A stretch of DNA of 64,000 bases from Methylorubrum rhodesianum (lineage in GTDB: Bacteria; Pseudomonadota; Alphaproteobacteria; Rhizobiales; Beijerinckiaceae). The stretch spans positions 1 through 64,000 of the forward strand of contig NZ_JACHOS010000013.1 of NCBI RefSeq assembly GCF_014199985.1, given 5' to 3'. The translations under genes and the position numbers were made by a program. Below, piece after piece: positions 63,196-64,000 of the stretch; within the stretch, counting starts at the first letter, position 1, and the number at the start of each line of letters is the position of its first letter. The notes below the pieces were generated by a model. It worked only from the letters and a program-made list of their open reading frames with translations, was not told the DNA's origin and did no database searches.

Positions 63196-64000
63196 TCAGG
63201 AACGGGGGAGGGAAAGGCGCCGGAAGAAGCGACCGTGCCGCCTGATAACGCGCGAGGCGGTGGCAAGGTCTGTCACAGCACGGGCGAGCTGCATGCGCAC
63301 CGGACGGTCCTCTCGCTTCGGCGCATCGATCAGGGCGGTCGCCGCACGATCGAGGTCTGCGGTGCAGGCGGAGGCGAGCGCCGTCCGGGCCTGCCCGATC
63401 AGCGGAGCGAGGGGGCGAATCTCGCTCAAGGTGCGCAGCTGCGCATGGGCGCGTGCGGCGGCCGCCTCCAACTGCGCCACGGCGAAGGCGTGATGCAGGC
63501 TCGCCCGCCGCACCGCGCCGCTGCCCGAATTCCAGGCCGAGAACTGGAACAGCCGGTCGGCATTGAGGCTGGTGCGGGTGGTGGCGTCGCCCCCCTCCCC
63601 CGCCAGAGCCTCGGCTAGGTCACGGCGGGCCTCGTCGAGGGCAAAGGCGCGGTGCTGCGACGCCGAGATCGGCAGGACGAGGCGGATCGTCAGGAACAGG
63701 ATCACGGCGGCGACAACGACCAGCAGCGCGTTCATGAGGAAGGTCTGCGGATCGTAGGATTGCGGGTTCTCCGGCGCCATCAGCGCCGGCGTGAACACGA
63801 GGGTGATGAAGCCGATGGTGAAGCTCGGCGGGTGAAGCGAGACGAGACAGCCGAAGAAGACCACGGGCGCCATGGCGATCGCGAGGAGCGGGAAGCCCTG
63901 GTTGCCGTTGAGCATCACGAACAGCACGAACCCGGCGCAGAGCGCGGCGAGCGGCATCCCGATCAGCACCCCTTGCGCGAACTTGCGCAGGTCCGGCGTC
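63196..64000 (-). CDS. FUSC-family permease, C-terminal part
   Basis: The gene runs off the right edge; the visible 268 residues or so are the C-terminal half. They have membrane segments (MLIGMPLAALCAGFVLFVML; FPLLAIAMAPVVFFGCLVSL; NALLVVVAAVILFLTIRLVL) and then a cytosolic helical region (ALDEARRDLAEALAGEG, RRASLHHAFAVAQLEAAAAR). The fusaric acid/aromatic acid exporter fold and the DUF1656-HlyD neighbours support AaeB-like efflux. Reading continues in frame to the edge. Confidence 0.85.
   Translation of the reverse strand, partial: TPDLRKFAQGVLIGMPLAALCAGFVLFVMLNGNQGFPLLAIAMAPVVFFGCLVSLHPPSFTIGFITLVFTPALMAPENPQSYDPQTFLMNALLVVVAAVILFLTIRLVLPISASQHRAFALDEARRDLAEALAGEGGDATTRTSLNADRLFQFSAWNSGSGAVRRASLHHAFAVAQLEAAAARAHAQLRTLSEIRPLAPLIGQARTALASACTADLDRAATALIDAPKREDRPVRMQLARAVTDLATASRVIRRHGRFFRRLSLPRS

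Noticed and set aside
1..64000. tRNA, rRNA or CRISPR array
   Set aside because: I looked for tRNA T-loop sequences, rRNA landmarks and regularly spaced repeats and found none; short or unusual RNAs could have been missed.

Overview
The window looks like chromosomal DNA of a GC-rich alphaproteobacterium of the order Hyphomicrobiales (Rhizobiales), most probably a Methylobacterium/Methylorubrum. Lineage markers are GcrA, EipB, CreA, a DUF2865 protein, GTTC-N7-GTTC LexA boxes and an aerobic-type cobalamin gene set. The genus is inferred from protein style and gene content, not from a database search. I saw no rRNA, tRNA, CRISPR array or recognisable riboswitch.

Bases 1 to about 10 kb are an accessory region. 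It starts with the tail of an IS630-like transposase, a frame-broken phage-like gene and an exported tail-fibre-like protein. Two AT-rich glycan-type genes follow on the minus strand, an FkbM methyltransferase and a family-8-like glycosyltransferase. Next is an SOS cassette: a LexA box, umuD and umuC on one side and small minus-strand genes on the other. A second LexA box near 10.0 kb lies beside a paralogue of one of those small genes but has no umuDC.

From 10.3 to 14.3 kb there are small proteins (a DnaJ-type zinc-motif protein, a degenerate PilZ-like protein, several disordered ones) around nnrD. From 14.5 to 20.2 kb is the phosphate regulon: a three-repeat Pho box, then pstS-pstC-pstA-pstB-phoU-phoB, with no phoR. 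GcrA, EipB, an ion channel with a zinc ribbon, a YetF-type membrane protein and DNA polymerase IV follow. From 25.4 to 30.9 kb cobK, cobQ, cobD and cobC make corrin ring intermediates and the cobinamide side chain; a secreted DUF3616 protein sits among them.

From 30.9 to 43.7 kb are an MFS exporter, malonyl-CoA decarboxylase, 3-hydroxybutyrate dehydrogenase and accA (acyl-CoA metabolism), then an L,D-transpeptidase lipoprotein, PPK2, ribosomal protein L19, an MNT/HEPN toxin-antitoxin pair, a lytic transglycosylase and ribosomal protein S4. From 43.8 to 53.2 kb are a nitronate monooxygenase, pssA-psd for phosphatidylethanolamine synthesis, an Atm1-like ABC exporter, a LysM protein, a LOG-family protein, a methyltransferase and cysS.

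From 53.5 kb to the end are secreted or envelope proteins (a small Cys-rich protein, CreA, DUF2865, a large OmpA-domain protein with a disordered Arg/Pro/Glu linker), an MFS transporter, a VOC protein, a methyltransferase, gltX and a DUF1656/HlyD/FUSC efflux set cut by the right edge. Apart from the left accessory region, the layout is that of an ordinary core chromosome with short operons and many 4-base start/stop overlaps.
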